This document shows, in pieces, positions 48,093 through 62,346 of a stretch of 64,000 nucleotides of DNA (position 1 is the stretch's first letter; each line of letters opens with the position of its first letter). Source of the stretch: Gerris lacustris (Eukaryota; Arthropoda; Insecta; Hemiptera; Gerridae); assembly GCA_951217055.1 (NCBI GenBank), contig OX578280.1, positions 47,743,882 to 47,807,881 on the forward strand. The letters are read 5' to 3'. The notes under the pieces were generated by a model, which ran no database searches, was not told the origin of the DNA, and worked only from the letters and a program-made list of their open reading frames with translations. Both the position numbers and the translations under genes were made by a program.

Positions 48093-49010
48093 AAATTTTA
48101 TTTTAATATAAACATTTAATAAAAATGTAAATTGCAGTTTTTTTTTAAAATCTAAATTAAGTAATTTACAAGTATGTACTAAGAAGGAACAGTGAAATAT
48201 TAAATGGCGGCATTAGCCCTGGAAGTGTGGCGTCATAACCCCGAGTTGACAAAATGGATGAAATGCAGATATAGAGGCAACAAAACAAATGAAAGAGATC
48301 AACATAATACATTAAAATGTAGGCTAAAACATGTAGATTAAGTATAAAATTAACTAAAATATGTATTGTAACATCAAAGGGTACATAACTACACTGATTT
48401 GAAGCACGAAAATAAGATGAAACTTGTTGAAAACTATGTTATTGCACTAGTAAAAATAAACCACGTGCAGCACAGCCACCATTCCTCGAGGCACTATTTG
48501 TATCATCGTCCGCTAGAATTCAGGCCAATTCATTACGTTATACTACTTTCAACTTCCAAGCTATCGCGGGTGGCGCCATTGCCCCGGATGACGGCATTCC
48601 CCCGGTTTACCCTATATATCATGAAGGATATTCATTACTTTGACATTTGTACCCTGTACCCTTGTGTACATGATTTAAATTTCGTAATCTCATGTTGACA
48701 GTTACCTTCCCATTATTTTTAAGGGCAAGTGTGCAAATATTCATCAGATAGGAATAAAAGTGTTGATTTGTATAAAAGACACCCTCATACTGACACTCAT
48801 ATTTTTATATAATATATAGATGTATTTTTCCATTTTTCCTTTTACTCTTAAAGAGCTTTTCAACTATATATATGTCATAAAAGGTATTCATTACTTTGAC
48901 ATTTGTACCCCGTACCCCTGTGTAGCAAAATCAAAATTTCGCAAAATCTTTTCTTAGTTTGTCTACGATATGAACAGAGTAGGTATACCCTAACAAATTC
49001 AAGTCAGGGG

Positions 49011-49508
49011 TAATGTAACGAGGATTAATAAATAAAACTTCCTAGAAGCTTTAATCTCGTTTCTTTAAACTTCCGACAAAGGGTCATCAGCCCGTCAACA
49101 TGAGTTCAGGGATTATTATAGGCTCATTATACATATAATGCAAACTGATATAATTTAATACAGACACAATAAACAAATAGACTGCCAATTGGTGTCGCAC
49201 ATAGCTTCCTCGCATCCTATCATGTACTTTATTGATTTTGTGCTTTTACAAACCATTATTGTCTTAATAATTAAATTGTGTCCCACGTTTTTTTAATCTG
49301 TCAAAATTGTTCTGATTTTAACATGAGTTAAAATATCAAATTAGCACAAAAAGAGGGCAGACGGTTCATATGAAACTATAAAAGTTTCATACAAATCACA
49401 AAAGCGCTTTTGAAGCTATAGGAGTAAATAAGCGTATATTTGTGCGCATGTGGAAGAGAAAAAAATGGGCGCAGAAGGTTAATACTTATCAATGAGCTAA
49501 TTATGGCC
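49011..49508. other. AT-rich stretch, weak hammerhead-like text
   Basis: On the minus strand around 49095-49055, CTGATGACCCTTTG is followed 20 bases later by GAAACGAGATT and a GTTTTATTT. This resembles the other hammerhead-like tails, but stem II is poor. No gene is seen. Confidence 0.35.
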
Positions 49509-49662
49509 TAGCATATCAGACCGAAAGACAGACACGGAACCAAAAATGTTCCCTGATGTCTGAAATGGATTTAAAAAAAAATTGAATTCGGAGACATAAA
49601 ATATTTTAGTTCTTCAGAACGATCACACAGCTTCCGTTACCTTCGGTAAGCTCGGAAGCAAT
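49509..49662 (-). mobile_element. Family 2 repeat, 5'-terminal fragment
   Basis: The nested hairpin end GCTTCCG-TTACCTTCGGTAA-CTCGGAAGC is intact, followed inward by TTCAGACATCAGGGAACA (minus). The core is missing beyond the CAGACA run. Confidence 0.7.
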
Positions 49663-50701
<1,039 letters not shown>

Positions 50702-50764
50702 GTTTTTTATATATATTTAAATAAAATTTAAAATTTTGCTTTATTTTTCCTAATCTATATTTAT

Positions 50765-51530
50765 ATATATAAAATCCAAATACCACTCACTCACTGACAC
50801 AACACGATATCTCTGAAACCACTGGATCTATGACCATGAAATTTTGTAGGTGTGTTCCTCTTACCTCCTAAGTGCTCGCTAAGAAATATTTTTAAAATCC
50901 GCCATCTTGAATCAAGATGGTGGCCATTTATACAAAATTCGACAAGACGATATCTCCGGAGCCAATGCACTAGAACCTTGAAATTTAGAAGTTAGCTTAT
51001 TTTTATGATTTTAGTAACTTTGGATAAATGGTTTACCAATCGGGCAATTTGATTCAAGATGGCGGCCATATATATATATATAAAAGTCAACGTATGTATG
51101 TATATTCTTTATACAAATCTACAGTTTTAGTCCGATCTCGATGAAAATGTGCACACTTGACCTTCAAAGCAAGAGGAAAATCACTGTCTACATGAATTTT
51201 CGAAATTTAAATTTTGGTTCAAGTACGGGGTACAAGTAATAAATACGGGGTCAAAGTAGTAATACCCTTCATGAGCATATCGTTGAAAAGCTCTTTAAGA
51301 GCACAGTAATTATTGTTATGTACAGTTTTGTCATATTTACATTTAGAGTAAAATTGGGGTATTTGCAAATTATCTTATCAAAGAGGAGGGGTATAGAAAT
51401 AAGTGGGAGGGATAGAATAGAATCTAGATATTCTCGCATAGTAAAATAATTTAAATTTTTCTTGATGATAGTATATATAAACTTATCATATTAAAATAAC
51501 ACTCCGTAGCGAAGCACGGGTATCCAGCTA

Positions 51531-51531
<1 letters not shown>
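50765..51531 (+). mobile_element. Helitron-like elements, two nested or adjacent pieces
   Basis: Two 5'-like starts, TATATATAAAATCCAAATAC (50.76 kb) and TATATAAAAGTCAACGTATG (51.08 kb), are followed by text such as GATATCTCTGAAACCACTGG. The 3' end reads GTAGCGAAGCACGGGTATCC and AGCTAG|TA, a terminus common to many insect Helitron-like non-autonomous elements. Nothing is coded. Confidence 0.65.

Positions 51532-51601
<70 letters not shown>
51532..51601. repeat. (TA)n microsatellite, ~70 bp
   Basis: An AT run that begins at the CTAG end of the Helitron-like element. Confidence 0.95.
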
Positions 51602-51602
<1 letters not shown>

Positions 51603-54332
51603 TTGAATATTAAAAGTTTAAAACGTTTGTTTGTTTTGTATTTATATCCTGCCGGTTTATATCTATATCCTGTCATTATATATCTATTTCCTATACACAA
51701 TTAGAGTTAAAACGAGTGAATTGTGAATGGAGAGAAGGGTAACGAATTTATATTGGAATTGAAGACCAAGTGTATATATTGGAAAGTACGAGGTCAGTGG
51801 GTGGTTCTATAAGGGTCCGGAAAAAGCAGGAAGCAGTTGAAACTAGAGGCATTGAGGGTCTCCCAGATTAGGGCCCTCAATTTCACCAATCTTTAGTGCG
51901 GGGCTCGAAAATCTAGGGTCTATTGGAGGCCCAGAAATCAAAATACCTCACAGTTATTGGTAGAGTTATGAGCCCAGAGGATAGAGTTTGTCATCTCACT
52001 CTTACACATTTGGTAACCCTTTCTAACTGAAACAGGACTTATATACCCCGAACGCTATTGGGCCTCTTCTAAAAAGAGGGGAAATTAAACTCGTTTTAGT
52101 CCAGGTGAGGACCTAGAAGCGAAATCTCACAGAATTATCAGTGAGGTTTTGAAGGATTCTGGAATTCTAAAACCTCCAATTCAATCCTTACCTTTTTGGA
52201 TATAGGGTTCTCTGGTCGGGACAGGTTTGGAAATTTCTAACCTCGACTTTGTGAAAGGGACAAAACATAAGGTGTTAAATCTATAGAAATACCAGAAAGC
52301 GTAGAAACCTATTTTATGAATTTTAAATCGCATTCATCGGGAATAATTGGAATTCGATTGGGTATTTTAAACTCCAGTTTTATTTATAATAAATATTTTT
52401 TTCTGTATTTTTAGTATCCATTGGTCTGAAATGGCGCTAACATGTGTCTGTTAAAAACAACTATTTTTAAATGGGAAACGCATAGTATAAGAACCAAATG
52501 ATGCAAAGTTGAATTAATGGCAGGGATAACAGCCTTCTTAATTCCTTTCCTTTTTTTAAGTGTTGGTTGAAATTTATTACAATTTATCTCATCGTCCAAT
52601 TATCATCAAAAAAGGAAGATGGGAAAGGGAAACACTGATACAAAAGTCTGTGGAAATCGAACATGTCTCATACGAAAAAAAAAAAAATAATAATACAAAA
52701 ATAGTTGTATTGACCGATATTTTGTGGTAATCGAATATAATGATAATTATCACTTGAATAAAACACACAGTTTGTTTAAAGTAATATAAAATTATTGTCT
52801 AACAACAATATACTTACATATCAATCAGACGATCGTTTCAGTCTTTAGAACTTAAGACTATCTTCAATGACAAATTTCACGTAAATGGAAAAGGTAAAAA
52901 ACTGGAGTTATTAGAGAACTTAGAGATACACAGAGCCTTGAACAACTCTCATTCCGAATTTTTCAACGAAAGTACCAATTTAAACAACTCAATTCTCGTC
53001 AACCCTTTACAATAGCTGTACACACCTTTGTGAATTCACAACCATTTACTTTGTTCATTAACCTTACCTATGTCTTATTATGTAGATTTCAGTTTTAATT
53101 ATCAAATACATTATGTAAAATTCAACATTGCATCCAAATATATAATATTAATATTTAAAATAATAGTTCCTATTTTAAGATGATAGTTTTAGTTTATTTC
53201 ATGAATGTTCCCTAATGAACCCTCTTACCTGCTAGATCCATGAACCTGCAGGCTCTCTCCCACTAATACCTCCACAGACTACATTCAACCGACACATTGT
53301 TGTTCTAATTAATAACTCATGTTCTTTACTCAATTTATATTTACTTGTCCCAAGGATGTATTGTCGGCAAAATTCATCCACTAGGCTCAGCTTACCTATA
53401 AGCGGTTAAAGAAAATAGGCGAGCGGCTATATCCCAATGTTGGTGGACAATGTGATTTTTATAAGCCTGAGTAAAAAAATTAGTTAGTTGACCAAAAATC
53501 AAGTTGATGTTAGTTTGTCATTTGAAAGGTTAGTTAGTATAATTTCTCCAAATCTAAATTGTCACCTATTAAGTAGTCACATACTCTTGGGGTACACATA
53601 CACATAATAGTGGAATGATTATTGGTTGGCCTTAGGCTCACGAAAAACGGGACGGGAATAGAATGGCGTGTGGACTGCAGGTTTACAAAATCGCTCTAGA
53701 TTTATAAAATCGAGACTGACTTCAAGGAGTTCCAGAGATTTAGTGATGAGTATTTCACATCTATGAAATAAAATAATTCATATTATTATTTCGGGGTAAC
53801 ATTAACTACTTATATTTTAGACTAACTGAAGAAAATGCGTTGAGAGTTATCATGTACTAGTAAGTTTCCGTGTATTTTGGATAAGGACAAAGGAAGGCTT
53901 TCTAAGCTGTCACTAAACTTACATAATAAATGAGTTTCTAAACCTTGCTTAACATGGCTAAACTATTCCACCAAACTAAGCCGAGAACCCGGGAAAACTT
54001 GTACTTACACGACAACTTAGCAGTATGTACCACCAAGTATGGATTAGAAGTGGCTATTAATTAAACAACAGACTAACTCCACTTAAATTAACTTAAAAAT
54101 AAATTGTTAATGTTTTTCTTCTCATCGATTGTTTATTATGCCATTTATGTGGACACTAATTTGTTTTTAAAAATACTTTTGCAAGAGATGTGATAATGCA
54201 TATAAAGAAAAAAACATTATATTAGTTCATTGTCATAAGAGTTAATATTTATTATTATTAGTCTGTAGGCAGTCCTCTTTTATTATAAATACTTAAGAAA
54301 TTTTCTAATAATGCATAAGTAAGAATTGATCC

Positions 54333-54341
<9 letters not shown>
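51602..54341. other. Unique-looking stretch, no gene recognised
   Basis: Text at 51.72-52.35 kb is less AT-rich with recurrent GGG/CCC-type words but no open frame of note. The rest (52.4-54.3 kb) shows nothing recognisable. Confidence 0.45.
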
Positions 54342-54423
<82 letters not shown>

Positions 54424-54457
54424 CTGTGTCTGTGTGTGTATGAGTGTGTGTGTATGT
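54342..54457. repeat. (TA)n(TG)n compound microsatellite
   Basis: About 53 bp of TA repeat passes into about 60 bp of TG-rich repeat with CTG interruptions. Confidence 0.95.
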
Positions 54458-54474
54458 TCTTCATAGGGTCTTTC

Positions 54475-55723
54475 ATTCTTTGAAATATCGACCAAATTTG
54501 GCTCAGATATTTGTCATCTCCGACTTTTAATCTGACTTTTTAATTCAAAATGGAGGTCATATGAGGTATTTTTAAGCCACCTATCTATGCATTACTAAAT
54601 GTGGGAAACTTAAAGCACTTTAATCACTAAACAAGAGTTGGGGAGTTTCTTTGATGTTATACACGTCCACTAACCTGGGATATTTTTCCGCAATTATAAT
54701 TCAAGATGGCGGACATATTTTTCATTTTACGAATCATTAGAACCTCTTGAACTAGAACCTTGAAATTTGGACTTATTACGACATAAAACATGGTCCATAA
54801 AAGGATTTTACCATTTAATTTTTAAATTAAAGATGAGGCTATAATTACCTATAGTTTTAAAAGCCAAAAAAACCAAAATTAGTTTTGAAAGCCAAAATAA
54901 CCTTTCTCCTCTTTTTTAATATTGTAAGCCTTAAACATTAGAATAGCTGGAATTTAAAGTATGCTTTTTTTTTGATGATTTACACTAACCATTAGGCAAG
55001 AATTTTCTAATCCGTTATTTTATTCCAAGATGACGCATATTTTCATATAATTTTTTAGGTGAACATATATCCTCAGGACCATTTAGACTAGAACCTTACA
55101 ATTAGAAATAAGTATCTTATAATGATATAAAGATGTTAAGTAAAAGGCTATTTGAGAGTGATTAAGCCCAGCCCAAACCATTCTTACAAGGAAGTTTAAA
55201 TTTTAGAAAAGTTCTCAGAACATAAACAAGATTTTTCCGATATCAACTTCTAGGGGGTAATATGGGGAGGAGCAGGAAAAGAGGCTACGGAGTTAAAAAT
55301 TTGAGAGGTGACAAGAGAGTGGTAAAACACTGCTTAAAATTCTCTTGAAACTTCTGGAAGTTTTTAACGTGGGAAGACCATTCCTAGAAAGCAGAAATAC
55401 TGGTAAGGGAAAGAGACAGTCCAAACAACTATAATACTATACATACCGGATAGCTATTATATTATATATGACTTCTATGGTAATTTATACACGACATATA
55501 ATATAATTTTAATATTAGTTTCTCATAACATAGCAATGTTCAATGTATTTCTATATTTATTTTCCAATATTCTGGGTCTTTTTATTTTAATCTACTTCAT
55601 TTTAATTTATTTATTTATTTATTTTTTATTATTTTTTTATTTTTATTATTATTTTTTTAATTTTTTATTCACCAATATTTTGATTTTTGTAAACACACGG
55701 GCAACGCCGGATACTTCACCTAG
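54475..55723 (+). mobile_element. Helitron-like non-autonomous element
   Basis: Recurrent text such as GACCAAATTTGGCTCAGATA, AAGATGGCGGACATA and ACTAGAACCTTGAAATTTGG is followed by a 3' end of CACGGGCAACGCCGGATACT and CACCTAG|TA. The end matches the Helitron-like pattern seen at 51.5 kb. The 5' boundary is uncertain and may lie in the microsatellite. Confidence 0.6.
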
Positions 55724-57421
<1,698 letters not shown>

Positions 57422-57448
57422 AATAATGTTTCTACTTTGAATGATAAT

Positions 57449-57882
57449 TGTTATGAAAGAAGTTAATGGTTTTTTTTAAACAAGCCAATAAATTAACTTC
57501 ACGAATACATTTTTTGTTTACTTTAAAGACCTTGGCTTTGAAAATACAAGGGAGTTAGTTCAGTTGAAAATTCCTGCTCCAGCTACGATTTGATATAAAC
57601 TAGAAACTTTTTAATAGGGATAATAGCAAGACCAGAGTTTAGTTCCAACTTTAGTTTCAAACAAAACAAATAAATATAAATATTTTAGACAAAAGTGATA
57701 ATTTAGACTTAAACTGAAACTTTTACCTTTGAACACCCAGTAAACAAAACTAGTATTTGGCTTCGTTACATTAACTTGATGACTTTATTGTCAACATTAA
57801 AAATTCTTTTTTTTAACTTCTTTCTGTAACAAATATCCTTGTTATTTTTTATAACTTGCTTGTAACATTTTTTTATTTAGTT

Positions 57883-57886
<4 letters not shown>
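57449..57886 (-). repeat. 450-bp dispersed repeat, copy 2
   Basis: A reverse-orientation copy of the 50.3-kb repeat, with its TA-side end adjoining (TA)n at 57887. Its other side adjoins the foldback element. Confidence 0.85.
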
Positions 57887-57967
<81 letters not shown>

Positions 57968-57972
57968 TATAT
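57887..57972. repeat. (TA)n microsatellite, ~86 bp
   Basis: An AT run with two G interruptions. Confidence 0.95.
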
Positions 57973-60900
57973 GTATATGCATATTTCACTATTCAGGAAG
58001 ATGAAGTCTAAACTAATAAACCAATGTCACTGATATTTAGTGACATGAATAATTATCGAACTTTCCTTTCAGAGAGATAACTGAATAAAATCGAATTAAT
58101 TAAGTGGTTAAAATAAATAACTACATTTTTATTAAAGTATTTGATAGTTAATTTTAGATGGGATAAAAAAAATGTATAAACTTTCTTGATAATTGTTTTT
58201 TGTACAATCCAAACCATTGAATACAATTTTTTCGAGGGGAAAAATTTGTGTTATATATATTATCTGTCGTCGTGTTGGTTTAAAGGACAGTTAGCGTATT
58301 TTTCTTAGCTAGAGCCTTTTAAAGGGGTTTAGTTTACCGAGTGAAATTTAATTTCTTGATCGATTCTTTCCCCTTGGGTTTAAGGTATGCCCCCATCTTT
58401 TTTTTCCTTTGTGGCAATAAAGCAAGTTGTTAAAATAGCCGTTTTTAGCTTCCAACTCTGAGGGTCTTGGAAGCCCTTTCGTGTTTTCCATCTAAGGTCT
58501 TAACCCTTTTGCTCTATATTGTTGTATTGGGAGCCAAGGGACGAGGGGGAGGGGGGGGGGGGCTAGGAGTTTGAAGCTTATTGTGAACATACAAGGGAAG
58601 CTTTTCCGAGGTAGGAAAACAAGAGTTTTTCAAAGTAAATAGCCTTAAAAACAGCTCTACGCTTTTCAATTTTTCCACCCTTTTCGTTTTCTTTTTTTTC
58701 ACATTATTAATATTTCAAATAAACTAGAAGTAAAACTAAAATAACGATATATTTAATGCGGAAAACCCTCTCTTAATTTGCTATAAGATCAGTAGAGCTA
58801 ATCATAATTGGGATAAAAAGCAAGAAGATATCTTTCTATAATTACTGAAATTTGGTTTAAGCCTCATGTCATCGGCTTGAAGAGAGTTAGAAGGAAAGGT
58901 ATAACAACACAAAACTGTAGATTTCCATAGAACGCTTAACTAGTTTCTAAGGTATTTAAATATTTATAAGATAAACATCCCACTTTGCTTTATACAGTTA
59001 AACATTAAACAACACTTTTAAAAATTGAAAAGAAAATAAACAAAATGTTAGAGGGTCGAGTGTTAATGAAATATTACAAAATGGTAAGGCGTGCCTTTAT
59101 GCACAGAATTTAAGGATAATGAGCAAATCAGTGTTGCCAGGGCAACAGGGCTTACCTAGTGACGTCATAACTCAACTAACCCACGAATAAAAACCTTAAA
59201 TACGACAAACCTTTTTAACAACATTTAAAAAAAAAAATAAAAATAATAACACTAACTACTTTTTTTAGTCTATTTACCTAAAAGTTAAAGCAGTTGTTGT
59301 AAGTGCATGTTGAAGTATTTGTTTTCACTCATAATATTTCCTAAAACTCTACATGAAAAAAGTAAAAGATCAAAAGTGGTCGACCAATGGAATCTTTAAT
59401 AGAGATTAGAACATTTAAATCTTGCTGACAACCTTTTGCCTTGACATGCAAAACATGAGATATGCTGAACAAGTGGAAACATTTCATCAGGAAGCAAAGA
59501 AAACAGAGTTAAAACAAAATATCTAAGATTAAACTAATGTAACCGTGGCAAACTCACTCAAAATGGCAAAATTATATAAACCTTCAACAGGTTAAAGTAA
59601 GTGGTGTGATGTATCAAATCAAATAATGGTGGAGGCGTCAATAAAATTGAAAACCGACTTGATAAAACCCAGAGCAGCTTAGCCTCAACTCGGTGTGGTG
59701 AAAATCTCAAATTTTCACGGAACTCAAAGCTACTGATATTCCGAATTTATGTGTTTACACAAATTTTTTTAACATGGAAAATGACCTGTCAGTCAGTCAA
59801 GGTACTTGGAAACCACTCACTCAAAGTATTCTCAAATTTAAACGGCAAGAAAGGATAAACCCCAACAATAACCTAACCGTGAAAGAATGGCTAAGTTCCA
59901 GACCTCCACCCATTTACATCGTGGCCGTGGCCAAGTTTGATCTTCAACCTCACTTAATTCCTACTTTTATGAGCAAGATTGCTTTTATACTTTTATTGCT
60001 TTATCCAGTTTCTGGATGTGGTATAAAAGAGACATGACTGCAATGTAGATATCTACGCTATTAGGCTCACTTTTTTGGGAAGGGATCTAGAACATTTTTC
60101 TATTATTTTATTTATCCCATCTTCATTATCCACGTAACTCTCTTGGACAACTAATGATACTGATGCTGTATGCCTCATTTAGAACTGTTATATCTCATTC
60201 TTTATATGAACTTTTTTGCTCCAAATGACCTGTAGAAACACCCCTTTCAATATACTGATCTGAAATTGATACACCCTGTATATTAAACCAAGACATCGGT
60301 AAACCCAATTTTTTTTTTATTTTTTAACTGATCCTGGCTATCCTAGTCATAGGCTGCCTTACATTTAAACTAAACATAATTATTAATTGCCTGGCATTCG
60401 TCAGTCATCTTGTTTATAGTTGTGTTCCATGATAGATATAATTATTATTTTAGTGTTTTTTTATGACTGCTTAGAAACCCTGAAGTGTTCCTAACATCAT
60501 TCCACTATCTCTTAAACAAAATTGAAGTACAAATAATTAGATGTTGATTATCCTAATTAAATTTTTGAGTTATTAAAAAAATGTTTGCTTTCCTAATTAT
60601 TTAAAAAAATAGAAGTGGTTGCGTTTTTGATATCACCTTAGATGAAAAAAAGTTAAGACGGAATTAGAGTTATGGTTGGATCACTTGACATGTAGGGTGA
60701 GATCATTAAGACCAGATCTCGGTTCATTTGTATATTTACATTGTATTGTTGGCTCCTTTTTAAGTGGCTCATCATTTGCTCCTTTCTTTTTCTCGTACCT
60801 GGCTTTGTTCTGCTCTGCATCATTATGAATTTGTTTAATTCGTCCGAGTATGAAAAAGAAAAATCTAAGGGTTTAAATTTAGAAAGTTGGGAGAATGAAG

Positions 60901-61805
60901 AAGTGGCTCCCAGATAATGCCAGTATTTTGTTCCTTAATTAGAACCGAGTGTTACTATTCTTGGCAAATGCAAGAAACAGAAAAAATGGAAACCCAACTT
61001 GGAGAGTACAACATCCGAAACTATTCGCTTAACAACAGGTGACTGCATTTCATTAATTACCCTTCTTTTTGAGAAAAGCAGAGTTTAACGAGCTTGTTTT
61101 TAAGCTAAGTAGGGTTCTCGAGACTGTATTAACGAGAAGACCTTGGATTTCAAAATCCTCCTTCTTCCAGCTGAAAATTTACAGCTGTAAACATACTAAC
61201 CCTTTTCAGGTGCTTGCCGATACCGGTAGATTTGAAACTAAAATGGGGGACACCCTTTTATCTTAACGTGTTTTCTAAAGATAGAAGCAGGTGGTCTAGC
61301 ATAGTAAAAAGGGTTAAGTTACCCAGGACTCTCCTAGATGTTTCTGTCGTATGAAAAGCCAGGCTGTTGGGACGCCGACAGCGTGCGAGTCGACCAGTGT
61401 AAACCATGTTTTATGGATACCTTTATATACCTCTCCACTTCTAGAGCACTTAGCTTCTCCAGGGAACCATTAAGTATTATCTAGTGTTATAATGACCCTG
61501 AGGACCGTACCTTTACTAATAATATATTTCCAGTATTAAAAGCTTCTGGAATTAACTCCCCCCCCCCCCCCCCCCTGTTTCCCATCGATTTACCTCAACC
61601 AAAACCAAAGACTATATTAATGGATAGAGGAGTTATAAAGGATGATATAGAAGCAAAAGAGAATACTGCAACTAGCTCAGCTCGATGTCATCTAGTTTTC
61701 CTACAGATATCGTTTAATATGCAGCTGTTCATTGTTCGAATTAACCAATATCAATTATAAATAAATATGCCAAGATGTCACAAAGTCCGTAAGGAATAAT
61801 ATCAC

Positions 61806-61806
<1 letters not shown>
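57973..61806. other. Long stretch without recognised genes
   Basis: G-rich and C-rich runs occur at 58543-58562 and 61560-61576. The 87-codon plus-strand frame at 59.77-60.04 kb (containing WKPLTQSILKFKRQERINPN) is in less AT-rich DNA but matches no family I know. TACACCCTGTATA at 60.27 kb looks like a transposon terminus. No splice-bounded exon can be defended. Confidence 0.45.

Positions 61807-61889
<83 letters not shown>
61807..61889. repeat. (TA)n microsatellite, ~83 bp
   Basis: An AT run abutting copy 3 of the 450-bp repeat. Confidence 0.95.
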
Positions 61890-61891
<2 letters not shown>

Positions 61892-62346
61892 AACTAAATT
61901 AAAAAATGTTAGAAGCAAGTTATAAAAAATAAAAAGGATATTTGTTACAGAAAGAAGTTAAAAAAAAGGATTTCTAATGTTGACAATAAAGTCATCAAGT
62001 TAATGTAACGAAGCCAAATACTAGTTTTGTTTACTGGGTGTTCAAAGGTAAAAGTTTCAGTTTAAGTCTAAATTATCACTTTTGTCTAAAATATTTATAT
62101 TTATTTGTTTTGTTTGAAACTCAAGTTGGAACTAAACTCTGGTCTTGCTATTATCCCTATTAAAAAGTTTCTAGTTTATATCAAATCGTACTGGAGCAGG
62201 AATTGTCAACTGAACGAACTCCCTTGCATTTTCAAAGCCAAGGTCTTTAAACTAAACAAATGTATTCGTTAAGTTAATTTAATGGCTTGTTTAAAAAAAC
62301 CATTAAATTATTTGTGTTTCTTTCATAACAGTATGTTTTTTATATA
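61890..62346 (+). repeat. 450-bp dispersed repeat, copy 3
   Basis: It begins CAAACTAAATTAAAAAATGT directly after (TA)n and tracks copy 1 to TTTCATAACAGTATG. A short (TG)n tract follows at 62356-62376. Confidence 0.85.

Larger units (their letters stand above)
47273..48614. mobile_element. pogo-like non-autonomous element, 1.34 kb
   Basis: The inverted ends TAGGGTAGAACGGGGAAATG and TAGGGTAAACCGGGGGAATG lie next to TA. Subterminal repeats GGGGTAATGCCGCC occur near both ends. It resembles the element at 17.5 kb in length and GGGTA tip but not in the rest. The uninterrupted repeat at 51.28 kb (ATATCGTTGAAAAGCTC on the plus strand) gives the empty site. No transposase is present. Confidence 0.75.
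46985..49010 (-). mobile_element. Helitron-like repeat carrying nested elements
   Basis: The outer sequence, GAGCTTTTCAACGATA ... ATGAAGG-TATTCATTACTTTGAC, matches in reverse the repeat at 51.24-51.36 kb that ends in a Helitron-like CTAG. A partial second copy of the segment lies at 48.83-48.99 kb. A 1.34-kb pogo-like element interrupts it at a TA. The boundaries are approximate. Confidence 0.55.

Noticed and set aside
59774..60037. 87-codon plus-strand open frame in less AT-rich DNA
   Set aside because: It looks more protein-like than most, but no family is recognised and no splice or promoter context supports it.
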